DNA of 64,000 bases from Deltaproteobacteria bacterium (GCA_019307815.1 JAFDIV010000022.1:1-64000), one strand, 5' to 3'; numbered from the stretch's first letter, positions 31,037-41,684 are shown. Translations and numbers: made by a program. Notes: generated from the sequence alone by a model not told the origin.

Positions 31037-31535
31037 TGATAAGCCCTCCCTTTTTGGAGGCTTTTGATTTTTTTATTTTTCTAAAGAGCAAGACAGACAG
31101 GATATATGATATGGGAGCGAGCGCTATGCCTATTAGGATGCCTCCCACAAGGAAGGCCAGGGCAAACACGCTTCCTGTCTCCAGGATCGTTTCCGCCACC
31201 TTAAGGAATGAATGACCCTGTTGAACAGAATTAAGGATTCTCGAAAATAGGGCCTTGTGTTCTGGAAGGCCTAGTAGAACAGCACCAAATTTGTAGCTGT
31301 AAAAATAGAAGAAATACCAATCAAAGGGATTGCTGACCCAGGTTCCTATTGCGGCGGTGAGCTTGCTTGCCTTGAAACAGAGGGCCAATGCCACGGCCAA
31401 TGCGGTCTGAAAAGGGATGATGGGCAGAGAGCCGGCAAAGACCCCTAGGGCCATGCCCATGGCAAGCTCCTCTGGCTGGCCTCGGAGTCGGCGAAGCCGC
31501 AAATAGTAATAACGAGCAGTCCTGGTTGGTTCCAC
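31023..31535 (-). CDS. DUF2062 membrane protein
   Basis: The 170-residue protein belongs to DUF2062, a small membrane family of unknown role. It shows the typical RGQPEELAMGMALGVFAGSLP opening and three to four helices (IPFQTALAVALALCF, VFALAFLVGGILIGIALAP). A conserved segment, SNPFDWYFFYFYSYKFG, follows the first helices. The start is GTG 31535 with AAAGGA upstream. It overlaps rsmA by 14 bp. Confidence 0.8.
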   Translation of the reverse strand: MEPTRTARYYYLRLRRLRGQPEELAMGMALGVFAGSLPIIPFQTALAVALALCFKASKLTAAIGTWVSNPFDWYFFYFYSYKFGAVLLGLPEHKALFSRILNSVQQGHSFLKVAETILETGSVFALAFLVGGILIGIALAPISYILSVLLFRKIKKSKASKKGGLIIERP

Positions 31536-31602
31536 AGAGGTAATCCTTTTTTGTCATCAAAGACTAAAGGGGTTTGCCTGGCAAAGGCACGGCCCTTTTA
31601 CA

Positions 31603-32640
31603 TTATGAACGTTCTGTTACAACTTCGTCAATGGGATACCTGGACCTAACATCAATCGTATAATCGGCTCGCTCTCCTTTCAGGAGCCTGTGATACCCTG
31701 CAACCGCAATCATGGCACCATTGTCTGTGCAGTACTCAGGCCGTGGCCACATTACGCTAATCCCTCTTTTGGTAGCTTCTTGCAAGAATTTTGCCCGCAG
31801 CCTTGAATTGCATGCTACCCCTCCTGCAATGCATATGCGTGTGGTTCCAGTTATTTCTTGGGCCTTCATCGCCTTATGGATCAGGATATCTATAACAGAT
31901 TCCTGAAAAGAGGCGGCCAGGTCATTCACGGTGATGTCCGGCGTTGTGGCCCCTCCGGCGCTTTGCCATTTTTTTATGAACAGGGCTACCGCTGTTTTCA
32001 ATCCGCTAAAACTGAAATCCAATGAGTCTTTGGAAAGATAGGCCCTCGGAAAGGCTATTTTTGAGGGGTCTCCTTGTTTTGCCATGTTGTCAAGTACCGG
32101 GCCTCCCGGGTATCCGAGTCCCAACAGCTTGGCTACCTTGTCAAATGCCTCGCCGGCCGCATCATCCAGGGTTTGACCAAGCAGCCGATAGGAGCCGAAG
32201 TCTAGCACGTGGTAAAGGCTTGTGTGCCCTCCGGAAACGGTCAGACACACGAAAGGGAAGGGAGGGGGATTGTCCTCCAAAAAAATGGAGAGAATATGTC
32301 CTTCCAGGTGATTTATGGCCACATATGGAAGGCCCGTGACATAGGACAGGGCCTTGGTATAGTAAAGGCCCACTAGAAGAGATCCAATAAGACCTGGGCC
32401 CACAGTCACTGCTAATCCATCAAGATCATGTGGGGCTATTCGGGCCCTGGCAAGTGCCTCCTTTACCACAGGGAGGATGTTCTTGATATGTTCCCGAGAG
32501 GCTAGCTCTGGAACCACACCCCCATGGGGGTGGTGGAGACTGACCTGCGAATGAACCACATTGGACAGCACGGCGTGTCCGTCACGGACCACAGCAGCTG
32601 ATGTGTCATCGCACGATGTGTCAATACCCAATACATACAT
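31603..32640 (-). CDS. tsaD: tRNA N6-adenosine threonylcarbamoyltransferase
   Basis: TsaD transfers threonylcarbamate to A37 of ANN-decoding tRNAs, with TsaB, TsaE and TsaC. The 345-residue protein has the N-terminal VLGIDTSCDDTSAAVV motif, HPHGGVVPELASREHIKNI and the metal-binding histidines in NHLEGH (near residues 111-115). GGVACNSRLRAKF near residue 273 fits the ATPase-like domain. tsaE lies further along the same strand (37923-38480). Confidence 0.95.
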   Translation of the reverse strand: MYVLGIDTSCDDTSAAVVRDGHAVLSNVVHSQVSLHHPHGGVVPELASREHIKNILPVVKEALARARIAPHDLDGLAVTVGPGLIGSLLVGLYYTKALSYVTGLPYVAINHLEGHILSIFLEDNPPPFPFVCLTVSGGHTSLYHVLDFGSYRLLGQTLDDAAGEAFDKVAKLLGLGYPGGPVLDNMAKQGDPSKIAFPRAYLSKDSLDFSFSGLKTAVALFIKKWQSAGGATTPDITVNDLAASFQESVIDILIHKAMKAQEITGTTRICIAGGVACNSRLRAKFLQEATKRGISVMWPRPEYCTDNGAMIAVAGYHRLLKGERADYTIDVRSRYPIDEVVTERS

Positions 32641-32729
32641 TTCATTACAACAGGTGTTAGCTTTCAGCTATCAGCGGTCAGCAAGATCTTTCCAGCTTCC
32701 TTGCCTCCTAGCCTATGCTCTGTGAGCTA
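32641..32729. repeat. short degenerate repeat of AGCTATCAGCGGTCAGC type
   Basis: The 89-bp gap between tsaD and the phosphatase gene is composed of short degenerate AGCTTTCAGCTATCAGC-type units. It is non-coding. Confidence 0.3.
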
Positions 32730-33539
32730 CTAGCCTTCCTTTACCTGGAATTTTTTCTTGATTCTATCCCACTTACCTTCCTTTTCCACTTGTACCAAAA
32801 TTACCGAGATATTGTCTCCCCCACCGCCTTCATTGGCCTCGTCAACAAGGATCTGCGTCTTTCTCTCAAGGGATGTCTCTGGGTCGCTTAAGACAAGCTG
32901 GATAGCGGATTCCTCAACATAGTTGGTCAGCCCGTCGGAGCACAGAAGAAGCAAGTCTCCTGGTACCGGCCGGATAGGGTTGATGAAGGCCTCGATCGTT
33001 TCTGCTATGCCCAAGGCCCTTGTGAGGGCGTTTTTGGCAAAGTACTTTTCCGCCTCAAGGTTAGGAAAGAATTTTTGTAGCTTAGTCTCCTCGGCCAGGC
33101 TATGGTCCTGGGAGACTTGAAGGAGTCTTTCGCTATCAAAATGGTAAATACGGCTGTCACCCACATTGGCTGCCCAGAATGTATCCTTTTCATGGATAAC
33201 CACGGCAATGGTGGATCCCATGCCGCGGTAATCAGGCTCCTTTTGAGCCTCGAACACGGCCAGATTAGCGAAATGAATCGAGTTTAGCAGGTGTCTGGCT
33301 ATCTCGGGAAGGGATTCATCAAATTGGCGGAAAAAGGCAGGGGGGTCAGCCGCCCTCAGTCGTTGCCAATAGTCTCGCATGGTTGTAACCGCCAATTGGC
33401 TGGCCACCTCTCCGGCCCTATGGCCTCCCACGCCGTCAGCCAGTACGAAAAGGCCCAGTTCAGGGGCAAGCAGTATTCGGTCCTCATTCACCTTCCGTTT
33501 AAGCCCCACATGTGTTTTTCCTGCAGATTGAGTTTTCAT
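32730..33539 (-). CDS. PP2C-family serine/threonine phosphatase
   Basis: The 269-residue protein shows PP2C metal-binding motifs: FVLADGVGGHRAGEVAS near residue 31, AANVGDSRIYHF near 117, LLLCSDGLTNYV near 190 and GGGDNISVILV near 245. It presumably dephosphorylates targets of the adjacent kinase (33587-36166), and the two genes are 47 bp apart on the same strand. This is a typical bacterial kinase-phosphatase pair. Confidence 0.92.
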   Translation of the reverse strand: MKTQSAGKTHVGLKRKVNEDRILLAPELGLFVLADGVGGHRAGEVASQLAVTTMRDYWQRLRAADPPAFFRQFDESLPEIARHLLNSIHFANLAVFEAQKEPDYRGMGSTIAVVIHEKDTFWAANVGDSRIYHFDSERLLQVSQDHSLAEETKLQKFFPNLEAEKYFAKNALTRALGIAETIEAFINPIRPVPGDLLLLCSDGLTNYVEESAIQLVLSDPETSLERKTQILVDEANEGGGGDNISVILVQVEKEGKWDRIKKKFQVKEG

Positions 33540-33586
33540 GGTCTTTTCTCTGTAATTGTTACTAAAAAGGCTGCCATAACCAAGAC

Positions 33587-36166
33587 CTATGAGGCATCGG
33601 CTGAACTTTGTCGGCGTACGATTTCATCCATCTTGGTCACCACTTTTTTCAATTGCTCCGCCATTTGGCTGGCACTTTGATAACGTTTTTCCCGATCCTT
33701 TTCCAATGCCTTGTCAATAATCTTTTCCACCACTGTGGGAATTCGCGGGTTGATGGATCTCGGAGAAGGATGGGGCTCATTAGCGATCTTGTACATAAGT
33801 GAGGTCATGTCTTCGGCCTTGAAGGGTTTTTGTCCTGTAAGGAGTTCAAACAAGACCACGCCAAGGGAGAAGATATCAGATCTACCGTCCACCTTTTTAC
33901 CAGAGGCCTGCTCGGGTGACATATAGGCGGGGGTGCCCATGACCACACCAGTCTTGGTCTTGGATGAAGAGGTGATTCTGGCGATACCAAAGTCCGTTAC
34001 CTTTACATCGTGCGTCTCTTTTAGGCGCATGATATTTGCCGGTTTGATGTCGCGATGCACCACATTCTTTTTATGGGCATAGTCCAGGGCTTCTGCCACC
34101 TTGGCGGTTATGTCCAGTACATCGCGGATGGGGAGGAGGTTTTCTTTCCTGGTGTATGGAAGGAGGTCCTCGCCTTCAAGATATTCCATGGCAATATAGG
34201 CAAGATCCTGCTCTTCACCGCAATCATAAATGGTTACAATATTAGGGTGGTTGAGGAGTCCGGCTGATTCAGCTTCTCGAAAGAAACGCTCTTTGATCTC
34301 GGGTACCTCTCCTTCATCGAATTCTGAAAGACTCAATGTTTTAATGGCCACGGTCCTTCGGATCTTCGGGTCTTCTCCTTTGTAAACCACTCCCATGGCT
34401 CCTCTGCCGATCTCTCCAATAATTTCATAACGTCCAAGGGTGGGCTTTGTACCGGTTTCTGCCATGGGGGCGGCTATTTCCCCTGGATGTTTGGTCCCAC
34501 CGGTGCCGAAGATCAGTGTGGCTTCTGCCTGCTTCAGTTTGGGGATTCGTTCGTCCAAGTCTTTGAATGAACCCCCATCCTGCACAATAAGCTGATAAGT
34601 GGCCAGGGCCTTGGAAAACTGCCGTTTCCTTTCGTAATCCAATCCCAGGTTATATAAGAGATCCTTTACTCCTTCCTCTTCCAATGGAAGTTTACGGAAT
34701 TTTTCAAAGGCAAGATCCAGCATGCCCTGTTGTTGAAAGGACAGGCCCAGCATCTTGTTGGTCTCTACTGAGTCCGCTTCCACCTTCTCTTTGGTCTTTT
34801 CTGTGATGAGAAAGCGCTTGGAAATTACAAAGAGGTACCCAAATACTAACAAAAAGAGATGAGGCGTGAGCCTAAGCCAGATGTTGGAGGCAAAAAACAG
34901 AATGATTCCAAGGGAAAAATATCCCACCAGTAGGCCCAGACTTGTAAGGGCGCCTGGCCCTGCTTTAAGGCGGGGTAAGAAGAAGGAGATAAAGAGACCA
35001 AAGACAATAAGCAGCCCCATTTCCAGGGCCGATATCCAAGCAGGATGGGCGATGAATCGCTGATTTAAAATATTGGCCACCGAGTTGGCTATAATCTCAA
35101 TGCCTGGAAGGTTCCCCGAGGTGGGGGTCACAAACCGATCGCCGATGCCCGGGACCGTGGGACCTATGATGACGATCTTGTCCCGAAACAGACTAGTTTG
35201 GATTTCATTCTTATAAATCTTTCGGAAAGGGGTCTGATGGAATGCTATGCCAGGGCCCTGGTTCCAATTGATCAGGGTCCTCATCTTGGGGTCCACTACT
35301 GGGACATGAACTGTGCTGGAAGGACTGACCTTCAGGTCTATGCCCTGGCCCAGTAGCACAGTGATATCTTGGTCTTTTAATCCCTTGTAAAGCCTTACAA
35401 TTTCTATGGGTAAAGAAGGGAAGTAAATATCTTTCAGATACCCCAGTACATGAACCTGGTTCCTTACATAACCATCTTCATCAGGAAAAAGGTTTAAGTG
35501 TCCAATACCGGCCGCTGCCTGGGCAAAGCGGGGCAAAAGGGGCTTTAGCTTTGAAAACCATAGCATGGAAGACACGGCCCATTCATTGTTTGTGCCTTTA
35601 ACAATTTTATATGCATGTTGGTGGACAGAGGGAGGTGCCTGGCTATCACTTGCTTCGCTTGTAACATCAAAATAAACGGGCAACACCACATTGCCAGCCT
35701 TTGAGATGGCATTGGCAAGCATGGTGTCGTGGTCAAGCGAATCAATGGCCTTGTTCAGCTCTTGAGAGAATCTTTTTCCCACAGCGAGTCTGGCCAGTCC
35801 GCTTTGTTCATACTTTTCTTTAAGGCTCTTAAGGGTTTGCAGTCCAGCACTATCTTCCGGCTCGGGAAAAAGGATATCTAGGGCGATTACCTTGGCCCCT
35901 GCCAGGGCAAGATTCTCTATGCCCTTGGCCAAGATGTTCCGCGGCCATGGAAAGCGGCCAAGTTCGGCAAGGTCGTCATCATCAATCGCCACCAATTCGA
36001 TATCCGGGTTTCTTTGGGCAGGAGCGGCCAGCTTTGCCCTCAGGTCAAATGTCTTCATTTCAATACTGCCGGTGAAATCAAGGAGACCAGTGATGGTGAT
36101 GAAAAGAAAAAACGCGGTCAGCACCACACCCACGAGCCAATCGGGCACTGTTTGTTTGGTCTTCAT
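33587..36166 (-). CDS. CHASE2-sensor serine/threonine protein kinase
   Basis: The 859-residue membrane receptor kinase has an N-terminal signal anchor (residues 11-29), then a periplasmic CHASE2 sensor (about 35-370, with IELVAIDDDDLAELGRFPWP). Three membrane helices follow at about 380-455, then a helical TPR-like link and the kinase domain from about 575 (GRYEIIGEIGRGAMGVVYKG). HRDIKPAN and DFG motifs are present, so it should be active. Its ATG overlaps the stop of the upstream HhH gene by 4 bp. The ligand of the sensor is unknown. Confidence 0.93.
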   Translation of the reverse strand: MKTKQTVPDWLVGVVLTAFFLFITITGLLDFTGSIEMKTFDLRAKLAAPAQRNPDIELVAIDDDDLAELGRFPWPRNILAKGIENLALAGAKVIALDILFPEPEDSAGLQTLKSLKEKYEQSGLARLAVGKRFSQELNKAIDSLDHDTMLANAISKAGNVVLPVYFDVTSEASDSQAPPSVHQHAYKIVKGTNNEWAVSSMLWFSKLKPLLPRFAQAAAGIGHLNLFPDEDGYVRNQVHVLGYLKDIYFPSLPIEIVRLYKGLKDQDITVLLGQGIDLKVSPSSTVHVPVVDPKMRTLINWNQGPGIAFHQTPFRKIYKNEIQTSLFRDKIVIIGPTVPGIGDRFVTPTSGNLPGIEIIANSVANILNQRFIAHPAWISALEMGLLIVFGLFISFFLPRLKAGPGALTSLGLLVGYFSLGIILFFASNIWLRLTPHLFLLVFGYLFVISKRFLITEKTKEKVEADSVETNKMLGLSFQQQGMLDLAFEKFRKLPLEEEGVKDLLYNLGLDYERKRQFSKALATYQLIVQDGGSFKDLDERIPKLKQAEATLIFGTGGTKHPGEIAAPMAETGTKPTLGRYEIIGEIGRGAMGVVYKGEDPKIRRTVAIKTLSLSEFDEGEVPEIKERFFREAESAGLLNHPNIVTIYDCGEEQDLAYIAMEYLEGEDLLPYTRKENLLPIRDVLDITAKVAEALDYAHKKNVVHRDIKPANIMRLKETHDVKVTDFGIARITSSSKTKTGVVMGTPAYMSPEQASGKKVDGRSDIFSLGVVLFELLTGQKPFKAEDMTSLMYKIANEPHPSPRSINPRIPTVVEKIIDKALEKDREKRYQSASQMAEQLKKVVTKMDEIVRRQSSADAS

Positions 36167-36768
36167 AAAGCGCTACCCCTGTGTTGGGCAAGAGGGGTTA
36201 GTGTCACATATTTGCATATGCGCTGGAATAATTTAGGGCCGATACCAGGTACAGCAAGGAGGTCCTCAATGCCTTGGAACCCACTGCTTTTTTGCCTTTG
36301 GGCGACAATGGCATAAGCAAGTTTGGGGCCAATACCAGGGATGGCCGTAAGCGCTTCAGCGGTCTCTTGATTCAGATCCAATTTCATTCCCAGGGTTACT
36401 CTATAAAAGGCATTCATTTTACCTCTTTTTACAGTGATTTCATGACCATCCTTGGCCTTTACAGTAACTGAATCAGAGCAATAAAGGATTTTCTCTAGGG
36501 TGTGGTGTTCAAGGGCCGGAGTTCCTTCCAGGCCTCCAGCCCTTTTGATGAGTTGGTCTAGAGAAGTTGGAGAGGAAAATGCATATACACCAGGCCACTT
36601 GACCACCCCATTTATGGATATATAGCAATACCCTCCAGGTGCTTCTGGGCCCTGAGGCGTGTAGGCACTCAGGCCTCCCAGCAGGCTGAGGCATACCATA
36701 AGGGCAGCGAACAACAAGTAGCCTGTCGTCCTTTTAATCACTGGGCTTCGGGTCACTGTCCAGTCCAA
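36163..36768 (-). CDS. ComEA-like protein (SLBB plus helix-hairpin-helix)
   Basis: The 201-residue protein has a signal anchor (about 14-34), an SLBB-like segment ([28 protein letters not shown]) and two helix-hairpin-helix motifs near the C-terminus ([32 protein letters not shown]). ComEA binds incoming DNA in competent bacteria, but non-competent bacteria carry homologues too. It overlaps lysC upstream and the kinase gene downstream. Confidence 0.8.
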   Translation of the reverse strand: MDWTVTRSPVIKRTTGYLLFAALMVCLSLLGGLSAYTPQGPEAPGGYCYISINGVVKWPGVYAFSSPTSLDQLIKRAGGLEGTPALEHHTLEKILYCSDSVTVKAKDGHEITVKRGKMNAFYRVTLGMKLDLNQETAEALTAIPGIGPKLAYAIVAQRQKSSGFQGIEDLLAVPGIGPKLFQRICKYVTLTPLAQHRGSAL

Positions 36769-37966
36769 AGCTTGTGTGAAGTGTTCTTACGGCCAGTTCT
36801 GTATACTTTTCTTCAATGATGCACGAGATTTTTATCTCAGAAGTGCTGATCATTATGATGTTAATATTTTCTTTGGCAAGGGCATCGAACATCTTTTGGG
36901 CTACTCCGGCATGGCTTCTCATGCCCAAGCCCACAATGGACACCTTGGCAATGTTTTCATCGCCCATGACCCGCTCCGCCCCGATCTGTTCTGCCACATC
37001 TCTCACGAGCTTCATGGTTCTATGAAAGTCCGGCTTTGGCACCGTGAAGGTCAAATCAGTGCGGTCGTTTTCGCTGGGATTTTGGATGATCATATCCACA
37101 ATAATCCCCGCCTCAAGGACAGGTTGAAAGATCTGGGAGGCGATCCCTGGGCGATCAGGAACTCCCTTGATGGTGATCCGAGCGTCATTTTTGTTGTATG
37201 TGACCCCAGAAACCACAATTTTTTCCATGTCTTTTGTCTCTGCCATAACCATCGTCCCTTTCTCATTGGTAAATGTTGATCTAACATGGATGGGAACATG
37301 ATACTTGCTTGCCAACTCCACAGAGCGAATCTCAAGCACCTTTGCCCCGAGGCTGGCCATTTCCAGCATTTCCTCATAGGAAATGCTTTCCAGCTTTTTG
37401 GCCTTGGGACAGATATTGGGGTCTGTAGTATATACCCCATCGACATCAGTAAAGATTTCACATACATCGGCCTTAAGGGCAGCGGCCAAGGCCACAGCCG
37501 TAGTGTCTGAGCCACCCCGGCCCAAGGTAGTGATATTGCCGTTTTCATCAAGCCCCTGAAATCCTGCAACAGCAACGATCCTTCCCTTATCCAGTTCCTG
37601 CTGTACCCGTGCAGTATCCACTCCATGGATGCGGGCCTTGCCGTAAAGGGCGTCCGTGTGGATGACTACCTGAAATCCAAGGAGCGACCTAGCATCATAT
37701 CCCATAGATTTCACGGCCATGGCAAACAGGGCCACACTAACCTGTTCCCCTGTGGCCATAAGCACGTCCAATTCCCGCGGATCTGGTTCCTTACACAGTT
37801 CGTGGGCAAGCTGGATGAGTCTATCTGTCTGCCCTGCCATGGCGGAAAGGACCACGACCATCTGGTTGCCCTGACGATAGGTGCCAATAACCCTGCGGGC
37901 TACAGCCTTTATTTTCTCTATATCAGCAACACTCGTCCCTCCGTATTTTTGTACAATCAAAGCCAT
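36734..37966 (-). CDS. lysC: aspartate kinase
   Basis: Catalyses the first step of the aspartate family pathway (lysine, methionine, threonine). The 410-residue protein has [14 protein letters not shown] at the N-terminus, a [11 protein letters not shown] segment near residue 178 and two C-terminal ACT domains (about 260-400, with [12 protein letters not shown]), which mediate amino acid feedback. Its start overlaps the end of tsaE by 44 bp. Confidence 0.95.
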   Translation of the reverse strand: MALIVQKYGGTSVADIEKIKAVARRVIGTYRQGNQMVVVLSAMAGQTDRLIQLAHELCKEPDPRELDVLMATGEQVSVALFAMAVKSMGYDARSLLGFQVVIHTDALYGKARIHGVDTARVQQELDKGRIVAVAGFQGLDENGNITTLGRGGSDTTAVALAAALKADVCEIFTDVDGVYTTDPNICPKAKKLESISYEEMLEMASLGAKVLEIRSVELASKYHVPIHVRSTFTNEKGTMVMAETKDMEKIVVSGVTYNKNDARITIKGVPDRPGIASQIFQPVLEAGIIVDMIIQNPSENDRTDLTFTVPKPDFHRTMKLVRDVAEQIGAERVMGDENIAKVSIVGLGMRSHAGVAQKMFDALAKENINIIMISTSEIKISCIIEEKYTELAVRTLHTSFGLDSDPKPSD

Positions 37967-38480
37967 GTCTACACCCCTGGGGGCCTCCTTCCATTTGTTT
38001 TATAATCTCAACGGCCCTGGAATGAAAGCCTGAAAAAGTAATATCCCGCTGCTTTTCATCCACAAAGGCCAATTCTACTCTTACGTGATGCGGGGGCAGG
38101 ATTTCCGGCCAACGATCGGCCCATTCAAGAACGGCCACGCCACCCATATAAAAATATTCTTCCAGACCCGCAGCCAAAAAATCTGACAGATCTTGAAGCC
38201 TGTAAGCGTCCATGTGATAGACCGGTATCCGACCTTCATACACATTTACCAATGTGAAAGAAGGGCTAGTAACCAGGTTCTCAGACTTCACCCCAAGGCC
38301 TACTGCTAGGCCTTTGGTAAGCCAAGTTTTACCGGTTCCCAACTCACCAACCAGACCGATCACATCACCTTCTTTGAGCAGAGATCCAAGCTTTTTGCCC
38401 AACCCAATGGTGTCTGGGGCAGAAGAGGATCTCAATGTAACAGATTTTTGCTTTGCCAGACAAGTACCCACGTCAATCAA
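37923..38480 (-). CDS. tsaE: tRNA threonylcarbamoyladenosine biosynthesis ATPase
   Basis: This P-loop ATPase assists the TsaB-TsaD complex. The 185-residue protein has [15 protein letters not shown] (Walker A), [12 protein letters not shown] and [22 protein letters not shown], as in the family. The C-terminus is extended by about 30 residues rich in Cys and charged residues. The gene overlaps lysC. Confidence 0.93.
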   Translation of the reverse strand: MIDVGTCLAKQKSVTLRSSSAPDTIGLGKKLGSLLKEGDVIGLVGELGTGKTWLTKGLAVGLGVKSENLVTSPSFTLVNVYEGRIPVYHMDAYRLQDLSDFLAAGLEEYFYMGGVAVLEWADRWPEILPPHHVRVELAFVDEKQRDITFSGFHSRAVEIIKQMEGGPQGCRHGFDCTKIRRDECC

Positions 38481-38528
38481 ATGCCTTCAATTGGTCTTTT
38501 TTTCAACATTTAAAGGTTACTTTCTGTG

Positions 38529-40124
38529 TTACATGAGATCCAGATGAGGGGCCGGTGCTTCAAGAGGCCACTGATCTGAATAAAGGGAGCTTATGATGTA
38601 AGGGATTACATCAAGTAACTCCCCTGCCAAGATGCCCACCTTCCCCACTTGTTCTGCAAGCCAATCCGCGGCCAGCCCATGTATATAAGCCCCGGCTACT
38701 GCGGCCTTGTCCAAAGGCCAGCGGCGGGCCAGAAATCCCCCAATCAACCCTGTGAGCACATCACCTGCCCCTCCACTGGCAAGGACCGGGTTTCCAGTGG
38801 GGTTGACGTGTATTCCCCCTCCTGGCAATGCAATGAGGGTTCCGGCTCCCTTGAGGACCAGGACACATTTGTGGGCCTTTACAAAATCACTGGCTGTGCT
38901 AATCCGGTTAGCCTGGATTTCACCAGTAGTTTTCCCTGTCAAGCGGCTCATTTCACCTGGATGGGGTGTAAGGATCGCTTGCTCGGCACAATTGGAAAGC
39001 ACCTCCAGCCTGCCCACAAGGGTGTTCAGACCGTCGGCGTCGATCACCATGGGTAGCTTGCAACGGGAGACAAGGTCTCTGACAAGCTCCACTGTCTCAG
39101 GGTGAGTGGAAAGACCAGGGCCAATGGCAAGGGCTGTCTTACCTTCCATAAGTTCCTCTATAAGGGGCAAGGCCTTTATGGAGAGGGTTTGCTCCGAGGT
39201 CTCAGGAGCCGGTGCTGTCATGGCCTCTGTGAGTTTTTCTTCAAGGATGGGGTTCAGACTTTCAGGCACTACCACCGTGACCAATCCCGCCCCAGCCCTC
39301 ACTGCCCCAAGGGCTGCCAATGTGGCCGCACCTGTCTTTCCCGGCGAGCCGGCCAAGATAAGAAGATGGCCCCTGTGTCCCTTATGGATATCCTCCTTGT
39401 CTTCCACGAGCAGGTCTTTGAAATCTTCTGGAACTGTAAGGCGATATTGCCCTGGCACACTCTGGGCTACTGCCTCTGGTATGCATATATCTATCCTCAC
39501 GAGTCGGCCTACCAGGTCTTTTCCGGGAAAGACCACCTGACCGATTTTGGGCAGTCCAAAGGTTACCGTGAGTGAGGCCTTGATCGCCACGCCCATCACA
39601 GCACCACTGTCTGAGTGGAGGCCAGAAGGAATATCAATGGCCATCACGGGTTTGCCAGTCTCGTTTATGTCCTTGATCACCCGGGCATAATATCCCCTTA
39701 CGGGGGAATTGAGCCCTGTACCCAGAATAGCATCCACAATATAGTTGGCATGGGCAAGTGTGGATCTATGCTGTTCCCAGGCCTGTTCATCAGGGAGGTA
39801 ATGGATATCAAGGCCCATCCCGTGGATGATGTTTAGATTGATCAAGGCATCACCAGCAATTTTTTCCTTTTGGGACAGCACCATAATAGTTGGCTTCAGC
39901 CCTGCCTCGTGCAGGTATCTGGCCACCACATAGCCGTCGCCGCCGTTATTCCCACGACCGCAAACGATCAACATCCTGGAACCATTTTCTGGACCAAAAT
40001 GATTCAAAAAGGTATGGGCCGCACCCCTACCTGCGTTTTCCATGAGTACTACGCCAGGGATGCCTAGGTCATGAATGGTCCGGCGATCCATTTCCTGCAT
40101 TTCAGAAGCCTTGACTAGTCTCAT
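38529..40124 (-). CDS. nnrD: bifunctional NAD(P)HX epimerase/dehydratase
   Basis: Repairs hydrated NADH and NADPH. The N-terminal NnrE-like domain (MRLVKASEMQEMDRRTI, then CGRGNNGGDGYVVARYL) epimerises NAD(P)HX. The C-terminal NnrD-like domain (AGSPGKTGAATLAALGAVRAG, GGAGDVLTGLIGGFLA) performs ADP- or ATP-dependent dehydration. ATG 40124 (532 residues) is chosen because GGAGAAG is upstream; an earlier in-frame start is less likely. It overlaps the end of acpS. Confidence 0.93.
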   Translation of the reverse strand: MRLVKASEMQEMDRRTIHDLGIPGVVLMENAGRGAAHTFLNHFGPENGSRMLIVCGRGNNGGDGYVVARYLHEAGLKPTIMVLSQKEKIAGDALINLNIIHGMGLDIHYLPDEQAWEQHRSTLAHANYIVDAILGTGLNSPVRGYYARVIKDINETGKPVMAIDIPSGLHSDSGAVMGVAIKASLTVTFGLPKIGQVVFPGKDLVGRLVRIDICIPEAVAQSVPGQYRLTVPEDFKDLLVEDKEDIHKGHRGHLLILAGSPGKTGAATLAALGAVRAGAGLVTVVVPESLNPILEEKLTEAMTAPAPETSEQTLSIKALPLIEELMEGKTALAIGPGLSTHPETVELVRDLVSRCKLPMVIDADGLNTLVGRLEVLSNCAEQAILTPHPGEMSRLTGKTTGEIQANRISTASDFVKAHKCVLVLKGAGTLIALPGGGIHVNPTGNPVLASGGAGDVLTGLIGGFLARRWPLDKAAVAGAYIHGLAADWLAEQVGKVGILAGELLDVIPYIISSLYSDQWPLEAPAPHLDLM

Positions 40125-40503
40125 CGCTCTTCTCCAGTACAACCACAGCAATGGCGTTATCCCCTTCGTCCGACAAGGTTACGTGGACTCCCGTGATCCC
40201 CTTTTCCCGGCAAATGCACTCGGTCTTACCCTTCAACCGAATTTGGGGTTTCCCTCTTGGATCGTGGATTATCTCAATTTCTTTCCATTTGACACCTTCT
40301 CGCATGCCTAGCCCCACTGCCTTGGAAAGGGCCTCCTTGGCCGCAAACCGGAGGGCAAAGGCCGAGTAGGGATAAGTCCTTTTGTAGGCAGTATCCCTTT
40401 CCAGAGGGGTAAAGACTCGGTCCACGAATCGGTTGCCCCATCTCTTAATAACCTTCTCCATTCGGGGCACATGGACGAGATCTACACCTATGCCGTAAAT
40501 CAT
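40102..40503 (-). CDS. acpS: holo-[acyl-carrier-protein] synthase
   Basis: Transfers 4'-phosphopantetheine to acyl carrier protein. The protein has 133 residues counting from ATG 40503, with the metal-binding GIGVDLVHVPRM and the helix FALRFAAKEALSKAVGLG. Start choice: a GTG 12 bp upstream is possible, but the N-terminal MIYGIGVDL is the family start. It sits between nnrD and pdxJ. Confidence 0.93.
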   Translation of the reverse strand: MIYGIGVDLVHVPRMEKVIKRWGNRFVDRVFTPLERDTAYKRTYPYSAFALRFAAKEALSKAVGLGMREGVKWKEIEIIHDPRGKPQIRLKGKTECICREKGITGVHVTLSDEGDNAIAVVVLEKSDETSQGF

Positions 40504-40521
40504 TTCAATATCCACCCGGAT

Positions 40522-41241
40522 TCAAAAATCTTTCACCAGGTCAACCATCTCTCTAACAGCACGTTCAAATCCCACCAGCACGGCCCTGGCAACAATACTA
40601 TGACCAATACTATATTCCTCTATTTGAGGTAGCTCTCGGAACCGCTTTATGTTGACATAGTTCAAGCCGTGGCCCGCACTGATCCGAAGCCCTTGTTTTT
40701 CCGCCGTGTTGACAGCAGCGCCTATCTGGGAAAAGATCCGGTCTGCCTCTTTTTCGGTGCGGGCCTCGGCATAGTGGCCTGTGTGTATCTCAACGATGTC
40801 TCCTCCACATTGCTTAGCTGCCTCCACCTGAGCAGAGTCAGGGTCAATGAAGAAGCTTACCATGATCCCCGCCTCCTTCAGGCGGGCGGTTACATTGGCG
40901 TAATGGTCTTTTCGTGCCAAAACATCCAGCCCTCCTTCGGTGGTGAGCTCTTCTCGCTTCTCAGGGACTAGGGTTACAAGATCTGGTTTGATCTCAAGGG
41001 CAATTTTCACCATCTCGTCTACGGCCGCCATTTCCATGTTGAGCTTTGTCTTTACCGTTTCCCTTAAGAGTCGTAGGTCCCTGTCCTGAATGTGTCGCCG
41101 ATCTTCCCGTAAGTGGCATATAATACCCTCGGCTCCGGCCAGTTCGGCCAGGCCGGCGGCCAGCACAGGATCAGGCTCTGTGATCCCACGTGCCTGCCGG
41201 ACAGTGGCTACATGATCCACGTTCACCGCTAGTCGTGCCAT
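40522..41241 (-). CDS. pdxJ: pyridoxine 5'-phosphate synthase
   Basis: Catalyses the last ring-forming step of the DXP-dependent vitamin B6 pathway. The 239-residue TIM barrel has [14 protein letters not shown] at the N-terminus, [15 protein letters not shown] and [10 protein letters not shown], all typical. The start is ATG 41241, 2 bp after the ybeY stop, so the genes are co-translated. Confidence 0.95.
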   Translation of the reverse strand: MARLAVNVDHVATVRQARGITEPDPVLAAGLAELAGAEGIICHLREDRRHIQDRDLRLLRETVKTKLNMEMAAVDEMVKIALEIKPDLVTLVPEKREELTTEGGLDVLARKDHYANVTARLKEAGIMVSFFIDPDSAQVEAAKQCGGDIVEIHTGHYAEARTEKEADRIFSQIGAAVNTAEKQGLRISAGHGLNYVNIKRFRELPQIEEYSIGHSIVARAVLVGFERAVREMVDLVKDF

Positions 41242-41243
41242 AG

Positions 41244-41684
41244 TTATGCCTCCTTAAAGATTTTCATTAGTCGATCTTCTTCTTGAGCCATTCGTTTTGC
41301 GTCTTTATCACATGTCTCATGGTCATACCCCAACAGATGCAGCAGTCCATGAATAAGTAATCGACCCAGGGTGTCCATCAGAGAGTATCCAGTTTCCCTT
41401 GCCTCACGGACAGCAGTGTCAACGGAAACCACGATGTCTCCCAGCAGTGGTGAGTCAGGCTCGTCTTGGGAAACTGGAGCCATGGGAAAGGCTATTACAT
41501 TGGTCGGCCCCTGCCGGCCCAGGTATTGGTGATTAAGTTGCGCAATCCCTTCGTCAGAGGTGAAGAGGATACTGAGTTCCTTATCATGACAACCCAAGTC
41601 GTCTAAGGCTTTCTCCATTTTTTGTCTTATTTCCTGAGCGTTGATTCCTGGAATCTCCTGCTGCCATCTGATCAGTATTTCCAT
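41244..41684 (-). CDS. ybeY: endoribonuclease YbeY
   Basis: A metalloprotein for 16S rRNA maturation and ribosome quality control. The 146-residue protein has the zinc site [11 protein letters not shown] (HxxxHxxxxxH) near residue 112. It overlaps the upstream 7TM-HD gene by 101 bp, a large overlap. Confidence 0.92.
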   Translation of the reverse strand: MEILIRWQQEIPGINAQEIRQKMEKALDDLGCHDKELSILFTSDEGIAQLNHQYLGRQGPTNVIAFPMAPVSQDEPDSPLLGDIVVSVDTAVREARETGYSLMDTLGRLLIHGLLHLLGYDHETCDKDAKRMAQEEDRLMKIFKEA

